The notes under the pieces are model-generated. The model saw only the letters and a program-made list of their open reading frames with translations, ran no database searches and was not told the DNA's origin. Below are positions 1 through 5,365 of a stretch of 6,122 nt of DNA, in pieces. The position numbers were made by a program, and so were the translations under genes. The stretch's first letter is position 1; the number at the start of each line of letters is the position of its first letter. Source of the DNA: an uncultured Dehalococcoidia bacterium. Lineage in GTDB: Bacteria > Chloroflexota > Dehalococcoidia > Tepidiformales > Tepidiformaceae. The stretch covers positions 1 to 6,122 of the forward strand of contig CALFYR010000739.1 in assembly GCA_937954195.1 (NCBI GenBank), in the 5' to 3' direction.

Positions 1-179
1 AACTCGCCGTGCGCTTCCGTTCGATGCGCCCGGAAGCGCGGGTGCTGTACGTTTCGGGCTACACCGACGATGCCGTCGTGCACCACGGGGTGGTCGCAGG
101 TTCGGGATTCCTGCAGAAGCCGTTCACGGCGGCCGCCTTCGCCCAGAAGGTGCGCAGCGTGCTGGATGGCGCCGCCTAG
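1..179 (+). CDS. C-terminal end of a response-regulator receiver domain (probable hybrid histidine kinase), 5'-truncated by the window
   Basis: The frame read from position 3 is open for 58 codons to TAG at 177-179. It matches the second half of a CheY-like receiver domain. Residues 14-25 carry the beta-4 strand and switch Ser (VLYVSGYTDDAV), followed by the beta-5 FLQKPF block with the conserved Lys at visible residue 39, then a closing helix ending in VRSVLDG. The protein stops right after the receiver, with no DNA-binding domain. The GYTDDAV/FLQKPFT wording is typical of receivers at the C-terminus of hybrid sensor kinases. The phospho-acceptor Asp and any kinase domains lie upstream of the window, so kinase identity is inference; a stand-alone receiver is the alternative. 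The gene converges on the CGNR regulator gene, sharing CTAG at 176-179. Confidence 0.85.
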   Translation, partial: LAVRFRSMRPEARVLYVSGYTDDAVVHHGVVAGSGFLQKPFTAAAFAQKVRSVLDGAA

Positions 180-907
180 GTCGTTCGGCGTGTGCGGGCC
201 GTTTCGCGGCGGCGTTGCTGGTAGTTCCGCACCTTGGTCCGGTTCCCACAGATGGCCATGGAACACCATGTGGCCGTCCGGTTCTTCGATGCGTCGTAGA
301 ACACGTGCTGGCAGTGTTCGGCGGGGCAGGCTTTGAGGCGCGGCCAGGTGCCGTTGGCCTGTGCCTGGTGGACGGCCAGCAGGACAGTTTCGATGTAGCC
401 CGCCGCTCCGCTTGAGGACGGCTTCAACGAGCCCTCGCCCCTCGCGTCGAACTCGAGCGCGAACGAGCGGGCAGCGGCGACCGCATTTAGCGCCTCAATC
501 GCCGATGGAGCGAGGTTGGCTCCGTTGTTGGCCACGGTGAGCGCGAGCAGCGCCTGGCGCAGGCGGAGCAGGTCCCGGTGTTCCGTGGGGGAAACACCTG
601 CGGGCGATGGATCGAAGCCCTGGGCACCCAGCCAAGCCGCCGTAGTGGACGGAGTGGCAAGGCTGTATCCACGCGGCCCGATGAGCCGGCGCTCCCGAAG
701 GGCTGCGCTGACCATCTGTTGGCTGATACCGAACCTTGCGGCCAGCCCGGCCTGGCTCTCGCCGGTCGCGGAAAGCCGGCGGAGCTCATCGCCGAGGGCA
801 AGGTCGTGGTCGGTCGGCTCGTGTTCGGGCGCGTTTAGCAGCGCCTGCACGAGCGCGAGCGTTCCGGGCGCGGGCCGCTCGGCCGGGTCATCCATTGTGG
901 CAATCAT
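176..907 (-). CDS. CGNR zinc-finger (ABATE-type) transcriptional regulator with an internal helix-turn-helix segment
   Basis: 243 residues from the chosen ATG. The C-terminus is a clear CGNR zinc finger: CPAEHC (194-199) and WCSMAICGNR (214-223) supply ligands C194, C199, C215 and C220, with the family's DASKNRT block (205-211) between and a basic tail after. The N-terminal half resembles the ABATE ligand-sensing domain (LALVQALLN at 17-25, ATPSTTAAWL at 84-93, ALLALTVANNG at 119-129). Residues about 46-76 look like a helix-turn-helix (ESQAGLAARFGISQQMVSAA at 50-69). ABATE/CGNR proteins are annotated as putative stress-responsive regulators; ligand and targets are unknown. The ATG at 907 is preferred over the upstream GTG (934) and ATG (922) because GGGGAG lies 7 nt before it. 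The divergent VOC gene is the likely regulated neighbour. Confidence 0.85.
   Translation of the reverse strand: MIATMDDPAERPAPGTLALVQALLNAPEHEPTDHDLALGDELRRLSATGESQAGLAARFGISQQMVSAALRERRLIGPRGYSLATPSTTAAWLGAQGFDPSPAGVSPTEHRDLLRLRQALLALTVANNGANLAPSAIEALNAVAAARSFALEFDARGEGSLKPSSSGAAGYIETVLLAVHQAQANGTWPRLKACPAEHCQHVFYDASKNRTATWCSMAICGNRTKVRNYQQRRRETARTRRTT
668..772 (-). other. Helix-turn-helix-like segment inside the CGNR regulator
   Basis: Residues about 46-80 of the regulator read as two short helices and a turn, with A53-GLAARFGIS as the helix-turn pattern and QQMVSAALRERR as the recognition-type helix. The segment sits between the two parts I match to the ABATE domain (LLN near residue 25 and ATPSTTAAWL from 84). 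The call rests on pattern resemblance (Ala, Gly and Val/Ile spacing of an HTH); no structure prediction was run. Confidence 0.55.
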
Positions 908-914
908 GCCTGTG

Positions 915-920
915 CTCCCC
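915..920 (-). promoter_or_regulatory. Ribosome binding site deciding the start of the CGNR regulator
   Basis: On the minus strand GGGGAG ends 7 nt before the ATG at 907-905. The alternative in-frame starts, GTG at 934 and ATG at 922, would overlap or precede this site and have no comparable purine run at normal spacing. Confidence 0.65.
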
Positions 921-932
921 ATCGTTCGCAAC

Positions 933-955
933 ACCGGTCAAGATTGTTGACAGGT
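933..955. promoter_or_regulatory. Inverted repeat overlapping the VOC -35 box, candidate operator
   Basis: ACCGGTCAA (933-941) and TTGACAGGT (947-955) form a dyad with eight of nine positions complementary and a 5-bp spacer. The right arm contains the -35 hexamer. Its position between divergent regulator and target genes makes it a candidate site for the CGNR regulator; no binding data are available to me. Confidence 0.45.
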
Positions 956-975
956 TAGTAACACCATCGTACATT
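947..975 (+). promoter_or_regulatory. Sigma70-type promoter for the VOC gene
   Basis: TTGACA (947-952) is a perfect -35 hexamer. It is followed after 17 bp by TACATT (970-975), which matches TATAAT at four of six positions. Transcription would start near 982, giving a leader of about 32 nt before the ATG at 1014. The -35 overlaps one arm of an inverted repeat, and the spacer contains GGTTAGTAA. The arrangement therefore suits repression or tight control by a bound regulator, most simply the divergently encoded CGNR protein. Confidence 0.65.
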
Positions 976-991
976 TTTCGACGGTTAGCAA
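953..991. repeat. Direct repeat GGTTAG(T/C)AA flanking the -10 region
   Basis: GGTTAGTAA at 953-961 and GGTTAGCAA at 983-991 match at eight of nine positions. Both follow GAC (GACA before the first copy, GAC before the second). The copies start 30 bp apart, close to three helical turns, one inside the promoter spacer and one just after the predicted transcription start. This spacing fits a protein contacting one face of the DNA across the promoter. Confidence 0.5.
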
Positions 992-1000
992 TCGGAAGAT

Positions 1001-1006
1001 GAGGAG
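1001..1006 (+). promoter_or_regulatory. Ribosome binding site deciding the start of the VOC gene
   Basis: GAGGAG lies 7 nt before the ATG at 1014. An earlier in-frame ATG at 999 would overlap this site and add only Met-Arg-Arg-Arg-Thr, so 1014 is taken as the start. Confidence 0.75.
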
Positions 1007-1013
1007 ACGAACC

Positions 1014-1388
1014 ATGATCACCAGGTTCGATGGCATGACAATCTGGAGCAGCGACCTCAACCGGCTGCTCCCGTTTTACCGGGACGTGATGGGGCTCCCC
1101 GTCGCGCTGGAATCACCGGGGTTCGTCATCCTCGGGAATATCGAGCAACCGTGCCTGTGCATCGGCACCCATAGCGAGGTGCGTGGGCCTAACCCGGACC
1201 GGCACCGGTTCCTGGCGCAGCTGAGGACGGATGACATTCACGGCGAAGTACGGCGCCTGACCGAAGCCGGGGTGCCCATCTACCAGCAGCCGGAACACCA
1301 GGGCGACGGATTCTGGATCGCCACATGCGAAGACCCGGACGGCAACTTCGTGCAACTGACCTACACGGGGGCGGAGCCCGGGAAATGA
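1014..1388 (+). CDS. VOC-superfamily (glyoxalase/bleomycin-resistance fold) protein, probably without the metal site
   Basis: 124 residues, the usual size for a single-domain VOC protein with two beta-alpha-beta-beta-beta modules. Module 1 runs from about residue 5 (FDGMTIWSSDLNRLLPFYRDVMGL, given here as its range 5-28). Module 2 starts near residue 65 (LRTDDIHGEVRRLTEAGV at 70-87) and ends with the family signature EDPDGNFVQL (106-115). At the usual metal-ligand positions I see Gly7, Leu67 and Gln114 in place of His, His and Glu. A glyoxalase I-type metal centre is therefore unlikely, and binding or sequestration of a small molecule, or a different VOC chemistry, is more plausible. It is divergent from the CGNR regulator with a dedicated promoter, which suggests it is that regulator's target. 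Substrate unknown. Confidence 0.85.
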   Translation: MITRFDGMTIWSSDLNRLLPFYRDVMGLPVALESPGFVILGNIEQPCLCIGTHSEVRGPNPDRHRFLAQLRTDDIHGEVRRLTEAGVPIYQQPEHQGDGFWIATCEDPDGNFVQLTYTGAEPGK

Positions 1389-1512
1389 GAAGCGCACTTC
1401 CCGCGCATCAGAGCCAGAACGCCCGCCGTAGGCGATGAGCGCCAGGCAGGCGTTGGACGAACTGGCCAATCCCGCTCTGCGTGCCCACCCGCGACTGGGC
1501 CTGAATCAGCGA

Positions 1513-1542
1513 AAGGGGACCGAAACATCGTTCGGTCCCCTT
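1513..1542. terminator. Bidirectional terminator hairpin between convergent genes
   Basis: AAGGGGACCGAA (1513-1524) and TTCGGTCCCCTT (1531-1542) form a perfect 12-bp stem with a 6-nt loop (ACATCG). Only short T-runs follow (CATTT on the plus strand; TTTC on the minus strand when the flanking A at 1512 is counted). It lies between the ends of the VOC gene (1388) and the Thr-rich surface protein gene (1554), so it can terminate both. The 124 bp between 1389 and 1512 show nothing else I recognise. Confidence 0.8.
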
Positions 1543-1553
1543 CATTTCGGCTG

Positions 1554-2090
1554 CTAGCGGCGGCGCGCAGCCAGCGCGAAGGCGGACGCCCCTGCGGCAG
1601 CGAGGCCGAGGACGACAAGCCATGCGGATGGAATGCCCCCAGCGCCGGACGAAGAGTTGCCGACGTTCGGCGAGACGGGCGTGGGTGTTGCCGCGGCCGG
1701 TGAGGTGGCGGCGGCGGTCGGGGTGGCGACCGTCGGAGTCGCGGTCGGAGGCGGGGGTGTGGCGGTCGCGGTGGCGGTCGCCGTTGCCGTTGCCGTCGCG
1801 GTGGTCGGCGTTGCGGTCGGTGTGTTGGTTGCGGTCGTCGGTTCGGTGGTTGGGACTGTGGGTTCCGTGGTGGTCGTGCTGGGCGGCTCAGTCGCGGTCT
1901 GTTCGACTGTGGGTGTTTCAGGCGTGCCCGTCGGGTCTTCAGTTATGGTTCCCGTGCTCGTTGGCTGCTGCATGATCAAGGCGGCGCTGGCCGGTTGTGC
2001 AACGCTCGCGGTTGTGGCGAGCCCCACAATTGTCATCAGTGGTCCGGCGACGAAGCCGGCCTGCGGGATTGCTGTGGTAGAAGCCTTCAT
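1554..2090 (-). CDS. Thr/Ala/Pro-rich secreted protein with a C-terminal membrane anchor
   Basis: 178 residues. The N-terminus (1-36) is a likely Sec signal peptide, hydrophobic around 11-31 and ending AQPASA, a good signal-peptidase I site. Residues 41-140 are low-complexity Thr/Pro/Ala/Glu with repeated TEP, TPT and a run of seven Ala-Thr pairs (98-111). After a short Ser/Gly linker comes one hydrophobic segment (156-175) and a final RRR stop-transfer tail. The expected topology is an extended, possibly O-glycosylated stalk outside the cell anchored by its C-terminus. VSPNVGNSSSG (139-149) sits where a sortase motif would be, but it is not LPXTG. No catalytic or folded domain is visible. 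The ATG at 2090 follows GGGGGAG by only 3 nt, slightly tight. It is separated from the peptidase gene by 215 bp and is probably transcribed alone. Confidence 0.75.
   Translation of the reverse strand: MKASTTAIPQAGFVAGPLMTIVGLATTASVAQPASAALIMQQPTSTGTITEDPTGTPETPTVEQTATEPPSTTTTEPTVPTTEPTTATNTPTATPTTATATATATATATATPPPPTATPTVATPTAAATSPAAATPTPVSPNVGNSSSGAGGIPSAWLVVLGLAAAGASAFALAARRR
1758..1799 (-). repeat. Ala-Thr dipeptide (6-bp unit) repeat within the surface protein gene
   Basis: Fourteen codons alternate Ala and Thr (residues 98-111). The DNA is an imperfect hexamer repeat in which the codons vary (GCC/GCG/GCA-type Ala, ACC/ACG/ACA-type Thr). Amino acid pattern is better preserved than base pattern, which argues for selection on the protein stalk rather than very recent slippage. 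Confidence 0.7.
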
Positions 2091-2305
2091 TCACTCCCCC
2101 AAAATTGGATGACTATCGTCGGATGCGTACCAACCGCTAATGGCACGAGCACTCGACGCGTTCGTTTGGGCCGCAGCGCAGAACAAAAAGCCAACTAGTG
2201 GAACGCTCGCATCTGAGCAACCCAGCTCTATCCGCAGCGGCTCTGACCTCCTCGAACGATACATGCCGCATGAATTTGGGCAAAGTGCTTCACGTTGCAG
2301 TCGCG
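2091..2305. other. Non-coding gap between the surface protein and peptidase genes
   Basis: 215 bp upstream of the surface protein gene and downstream of the peptidase gene, both on the minus strand. It should contain the peptidase terminator and the surface-protein promoter, but I find neither convincingly. There is no strong hairpin with a T-run; the best -10-like hexamer (GATAGT on the minus strand) lacks a good -35. Two short minus-strand open frames here (57 and 44 codons) have no ribosome binding site and were not called. Confidence 0.5.
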
Positions 2306-4387
2306 TTACGTATTCGGCGGGCGTGGTTCGATCTCCAGAGCGAGACAGTAGAACGCGAGCTCATCCAGGTCCTGTTCGATGAGCGCATCCCGGGTGGTGG
2401 CGCCCCCATGCCCCGAGGATCGGAGCGGCAGAAGAAGGTATGGCCCTCCCGCCGACGCTTCGGCCTGCAGGAGCGCAACCATTTTCGGAGGGTCGTAGGG
2501 CGGTGCCAGGGTGTCATTGAGCGCCGCCACGAAGAGCGCCGGTGGATACGCAACCCCGGGATGGACGTTGTGGTAGGGCGAATAGCCTGCCAGGTAGGGC
2601 CCTTCGTGGGGGTCATCCGGCGAACCGAACTCGACGGTCGCCGACGCCATGTGGCGGAACTTCGGAAACTGAAGCATGTCCAGCGTGGCGGCACGGCAGA
2701 AGACCGCGCCGAAGGCATCCGGCGCCTGCAACATGGTGACGGCAGCGAGGATTCCGCCGTTGCTGTTCCCGCGGACGACGATTCGCTCGGCGGTGGTGTA
2801 CCCCTCGCTGACGAGGAACCGGGCAGCGGCGATGAAGTCGTCGAATGCGTTCTGGCGCCGGGTTTTCGTCGCTGCCTGATGCCATTGACGGCCGAACTCT
2901 CCGCCGCCGCGAATGTTCGCGAAGGCGAGTACGCCTCCCGCTTGCAGCCATGCGGCGTTGACGGGGGAGAACCTTGGTTCGAGCGAGATATTGAAGCCAC
3001 CGTAGGCGTTCAGCCGGATCGGCCAGTTGCCGTCCGGCTCGCGACCACGCGCGGCGACGAGGAACATCGGGACGCGTGTCCCGTCCGGCGATTCGTACCA
3101 GACCTGCCGGGTTTCGAACTGGCCCGGGTCGAAACCCGCATTCGGAACGACGCGAGGTTCGAGGAGGTTCCGCTCGAAGTCATAGTGGTAAAGCGACCGT
3201 GGCTGCACGAACGACTCGAACGCTATCCAGGCGTCCCCGCCCTCCCACGCCCCGTAGACACCGCATTCCACGCCATCGCCCGTGTTGCGGTTGACGGACC
3301 CGAGCGCCGGGAGTTCGATTTCGCGCAACGCACGGCCTTCCACGGTGTGAACGACGATGCCGGCCACGGCGGCGCGCGAGTAAACAGCGAAGATCCGTCC
3401 GGAGACGCCGGCGACTGCCTGGAGGGTACCTTCGCCCTCCGGGATGATCGTTCGCCAACTCTGCGGGTCATCCAGAGGCGCGATGCAGGCCCGGCCCCTC
3501 GGTGCTTCCCGGTCGGTCCAGATGAGCAGCTGCTCACCAATGACCTGGGCACTGGTGAGACCAGTCATCCCGAGAGCGACGGGGATCAGTTCGCCATCTG
3601 AGAGGCGCACGAGCCAGGTTTCATTGGCATGCACGAAGTCCCACTTCGAAAGGACGGCAAACCGGCCGCACTCACTCACGGAGACGGAACACCAGTACTC
3701 CTTGTTGGTCTCGTCGCCGAAGACGCGGCGCGTTCCTGACGAACCGATACGGTGCTCGTAGATGGCGTTCCACATCCACTCGTCGCCGGCCGGCACATCG
3801 GCGGGGTTGGGCGATGCTGAATAGAAGAAGCCCGAGCTCTCCGGCCGCCATGCCACCGAGGCGTGATCAACGCCGTACGGTTGGTCTGGCAGGACCTCGC
3901 CGGTTGCCACGTCGAGGATGGATATGCGGGCGTTATGCGTTCCTCCGCTTGCACGGCCGAACGCGATGAGCCGGCCGTCGGGCGACGGCACAGCGAACGT
4001 CAATGCGTCCTCGGGCGGCCAGGCGTTGGGATTAATGAGATCAACTGGTTCGGACTTGCCACGCCGGAGGACGAACCGCGGCTTCTGGTCGCCGGGCCGG
4101 GTTGTCCACAGAAATTCGTCGCGACCTCGCCGGATCGGCAGGGCAGCTGGTTCGAGGCCGTGCGCGGCCTCAAGCCGCTCGCGCAACCACCCGCGGCCCG
4201 GGGCCGCATCCAGAACGGAGCGGGTGAGTGCCTCCTGGGCCTCGAGCAACGCCCGTGTTGCGGGCGCTTCCAGGTCTTCCAGCCACGCGTATGGGTCCGG
4301 GAATCGTCGACCATGGGCGGTGTACCCGGAACCCGGGTCGCGTGGTGCGGGCGGGTAGTTGAGCGAACCGGGCGAGGGCAGGGCCAC
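2306..4387 (-). CDS. S9A prolyl-oligopeptidase-like serine peptidase
   Basis: 693 residues, normal length for family S9A, which cleaves short peptides (classically after Pro) in the cytosol. The N-terminal signature DPYAWLED is at 31-38, the beta-propeller gate spans roughly 80-420, and the alpha/beta-hydrolase domain follows. The catalytic triad is visible: Ser542 in GNSNGG (540-545), Asp625 in LNDTLAPP (623-630) and His660 in SGHGG (658-662). The oxyanion motif YGGFN is at 462-466. There is no signal peptide. Compared with pig POP as I remember it, substrate Arg643 corresponds to Leu627 and the S1 Trp595 to Tyr598, so specificity may be altered. The GTG start at 4387 is the only reasonable one; its AGGGGA is 12 nt upstream, weak. 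It follows the XRE gene by 25 bp, implying co-transcription. Confidence 0.92.
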   Translation of the reverse strand: MALPSPGSLNYPPAPRDPGSGYTAHGRRFPDPYAWLEDLEAPATRALLEAQEALTRSVLDAAPGRGWLRERLEAAHGLEPAALPIRRGRDEFLWTTRPGDQKPRFVLRRGKSEPVDLINPNAWPPEDALTFAVPSPDGRLIAFGRASGGTHNARISILDVATGEVLPDQPYGVDHASVAWRPESSGFFYSASPNPADVPAGDEWMWNAIYEHRIGSSGTRRVFGDETNKEYWCSVSVSECGRFAVLSKWDFVHANETWLVRLSDGELIPVALGMTGLTSAQVIGEQLLIWTDREAPRGRACIAPLDDPQSWRTIIPEGEGTLQAVAGVSGRIFAVYSRAAVAGIVVHTVEGRALREIELPALGSVNRNTGDGVECGVYGAWEGGDAWIAFESFVQPRSLYHYDFERNLLEPRVVPNAGFDPGQFETRQVWYESPDGTRVPMFLVAARGREPDGNWPIRLNAYGGFNISLEPRFSPVNAAWLQAGGVLAFANIRGGGEFGRQWHQAATKTRRQNAFDDFIAAARFLVSEGYTTAERIVVRGNSNGGILAAVTMLQAPDAFGAVFCRAATLDMLQFPKFRHMASATVEFGSPDDPHEGPYLAGYSPYHNVHPGVAYPPALFVAALNDTLAPPYDPPKMVALLQAEASAGGPYLLLPLRSSGHGGATTRDALIEQDLDELAFYCLALEIEPRPPNT

Positions 4388-4412
4388 GGGAGCACGATAT
4401 CCCCTGGCACTC

Positions 4413-5243
4413 TCACGACGAAGCGGCGAGACCTCGGAACAGCTGCTCGGTGGCCTCGTCGGCGGGGAAGAGGCTTTCGATCCGGAGTTCGTCGGCGGTT
4501 ACGTCCTGGGCGGTGCCGAAGGTGGCGATCACCGTGAACAGCGAGACGCGGACGCCATCCTTTTCGACATCGATGGGCATGACCGGGACGAGGGCTGTTT
4601 CCGCGGCGCGGTTGAGCAGAGCGTGATCCTGGTGGGGCGCCAGCTCGGCGAGGACGGCTTTCATCTCGTCGCCGCCGAGCGCCTCGGCCTCGCGCGTTGC
4701 GCGCTGCCAGAGCAACGGCGCGACATCCTCCCGGTTCGTGACGTACGGGCGGAGGCCCTCCGGGTGGAAGAACAGGCGCATGAGGTTCCGGTGTTCGCCC
4801 CCCACGCGAGTCCATGTGTCGCCGCCGATGAGGGTGGCGAGCGTTTCGAAGGGGCGATTGGCCATGCGGATGTTCCAGGCCCGATCGATGGCGATGGCCG
4901 GGAAGGGTTCGGCGGCCTTGAGCATCATGCGGATGGCGCCCATGACCATGCGCATCTGCGGGTCATCGAGCGGCCGGTTCCGGAACGCGGGGGCGAACCC
5001 GGCTGCGGTGAGCCAATCGTTGCGGTCGCGAAGTGGCACGTCGAGAGCCTCGCTGAGCTGGAGGATCATGTTCCGGCTCGGCCGGGCGCGGCCCGATTCG
5101 AGGAAGCTGACGTGCCGCTGGGACACCCCGGAACTGAGGGCGAGTTCGAGTTGGGAGAGCCGTCGCCGGTGGCGCCATTCGCGGAGCAGCCGGGCAAATC
5201 CACCCTCGGTAACGCGTTCTCGTTCAGCGACTGCGAGCGACAT
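4413..5243 (-). CDS. XRE-family regulator with MmyB-like ligand-binding domain
   Basis: 276 residues. Residues 16-70 are a Cro/CI-type helix-turn-helix (LLREWRHRRRLSQLELAL at 19-36; recognition helix SQRHVSFLESGRARPS at 41-56). The remainder (about 95-272) matches the MmyB-like ligand-binding domain, a PAS-like fold: FPAIAIDRAWNIRMAN (114-129), NLMRLFFHPEGLRPYV (153-168), then a C-terminal strand VRVSLFTVIATFGTAQD (231-247). Proteins of this class are single-protein sensors of small molecules; MmyB itself, a Streptomyces antibiotic-cluster regulator, gives the name. The ATG at 5243 has GGAGG 8 nt upstream. It heads a probable operon with the peptidase gene and is divergent from the DUF2834/epoxide-hydrolase pair, so it may control both sides. 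The ligand is unknown. Confidence 0.9.
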   Translation of the reverse strand: MSLAVAERERVTEGGFARLLREWRHRRRLSQLELALSSGVSQRHVSFLESGRARPSRNMILQLSEALDVPLRDRNDWLTAAGFAPAFRNRPLDDPQMRMVMGAIRMMLKAAEPFPAIAIDRAWNIRMANRPFETLATLIGGDTWTRVGGEHRNLMRLFFHPEGLRPYVTNREDVAPLLWQRATREAEALGGDEMKAVLAELAPHQDHALLNRAAETALVPVMPIDVEKDGVRVSLFTVIATFGTAQDVTADELRIESLFPADEATEQLFRGLAASS

Positions 5244-5255
5244 GGGCCGATCCTC

Positions 5256-5273
5256 CAGAGCAAGCGTGCTCTG
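5256..5273. promoter_or_regulatory. Perfect inverted repeat just upstream of the XRE gene
   Basis: CAGAGCA (5256-5262) and TGCTCTG (5267-5273) are exact complements with a 4-bp spacer. The element touches the XRE gene's Shine-Dalgarno (5252-5256). It could be an autoregulatory operator, or in the RNA a small hairpin next to the ribosome binding site that lowers translation. I cannot tell which from the sequence. Confidence 0.4.
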
Positions 5274-5290
5274 CGGGGCTGCTCATTTCA

Positions 5291-5307
5291 ATGACCTCGT
5301 AGGTAAT
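5291..5307. promoter_or_regulatory. Palindrome ATGACCT-CGT-AGGTAAT in the divergent promoter, candidate XRE operator
   Basis: The 7-bp arms (5291-5297 and 5301-5307) are complementary at six positions with a 3-bp centre. The symmetric ACCT-N3-AGGT core is the size expected for a dimeric XRE regulator. It lies 48 bp upstream of the XRE start and 58 bp upstream of the DUF2834 start, well placed to act on both promoters. A weaker overlapping dyad (TCATT-TC-AATGA, 5283-5294) adjoins it. Assignment to this regulator is inference. Confidence 0.5.
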
Positions 5308-5353
5308 TGCTGGCCTTCCCCGCGTTTCCGCATTGTGGTGGCAGTTCCGCACC

Positions 5354-5359
5354 GGGAGG
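5354..5359 (+). promoter_or_regulatory. Ribosome binding site deciding the start of the DUF2834-like gene
   Basis: GGGAGG lies 6 nt before the ATG at 5366. The earlier in-frame ATG at 5333 would add 11 residues ending in a basic stretch and has no purine-rich site before it. Confidence 0.75.
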
Positions 5360-5365
5360 TCCCAC

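Noticed and set aside
1385..1438. 17-residue basic peptide frame starting at an ATGA overlap with the VOC stop
   Set aside because: Too short, ends quickly, and nothing suggests translation beyond the chance ATGA overlap.
1755..1830. Possible CRISPR-like or minisatellite array in the repetitive GCGGTCGC region
   Set aside because: There is no repeat-spacer structure; the repetition follows Ala-Thr codons in frame with the surface protein.
1633..2112. 159-codon plus-strand frame rich in Val-Ala-Gly repeats that mimics a hydrophobic protein
   Set aside because: It is the complement of the Thr/Ala codons of the surface protein gene. The minus-strand reading has a signal peptide, anchor and ribosome site, which this one lacks.
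2091..2264. 57-codon minus-strand open frame ending directly at the surface protein ATG
   Set aside because: It has no ribosome binding site and no recognisable composition or motif; FLFC in it is not a proper lipobox.
2137..2271. 44-codon minus-strand open frame in the same gap
   Set aside because: No ribosome binding site, overlaps the previous frame, and no similarity recognised.
2262..2272. Short palindrome CATGCCGCATG downstream of the peptidase gene
   Set aside because: An 11-bp near-palindrome with a 4-bp arm is expected by chance and is too weak for a terminator or a recombination site.
2198..3601. 467-codon plus-strand open frame opposite the peptidase gene
   Set aside because: It lies antisense to a gene with a full catalytic triad and its translation (very Arg/Val/Glu/Asp-rich) shows no domain. 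Long antisense frames are expected in GC-rich genes.
4359..5294. 311-codon plus-strand open frame opposite the XRE regulator
   Set aside because: It is the antisense shadow of a clear HTH/MmyB-like protein, without a recognisable domain.
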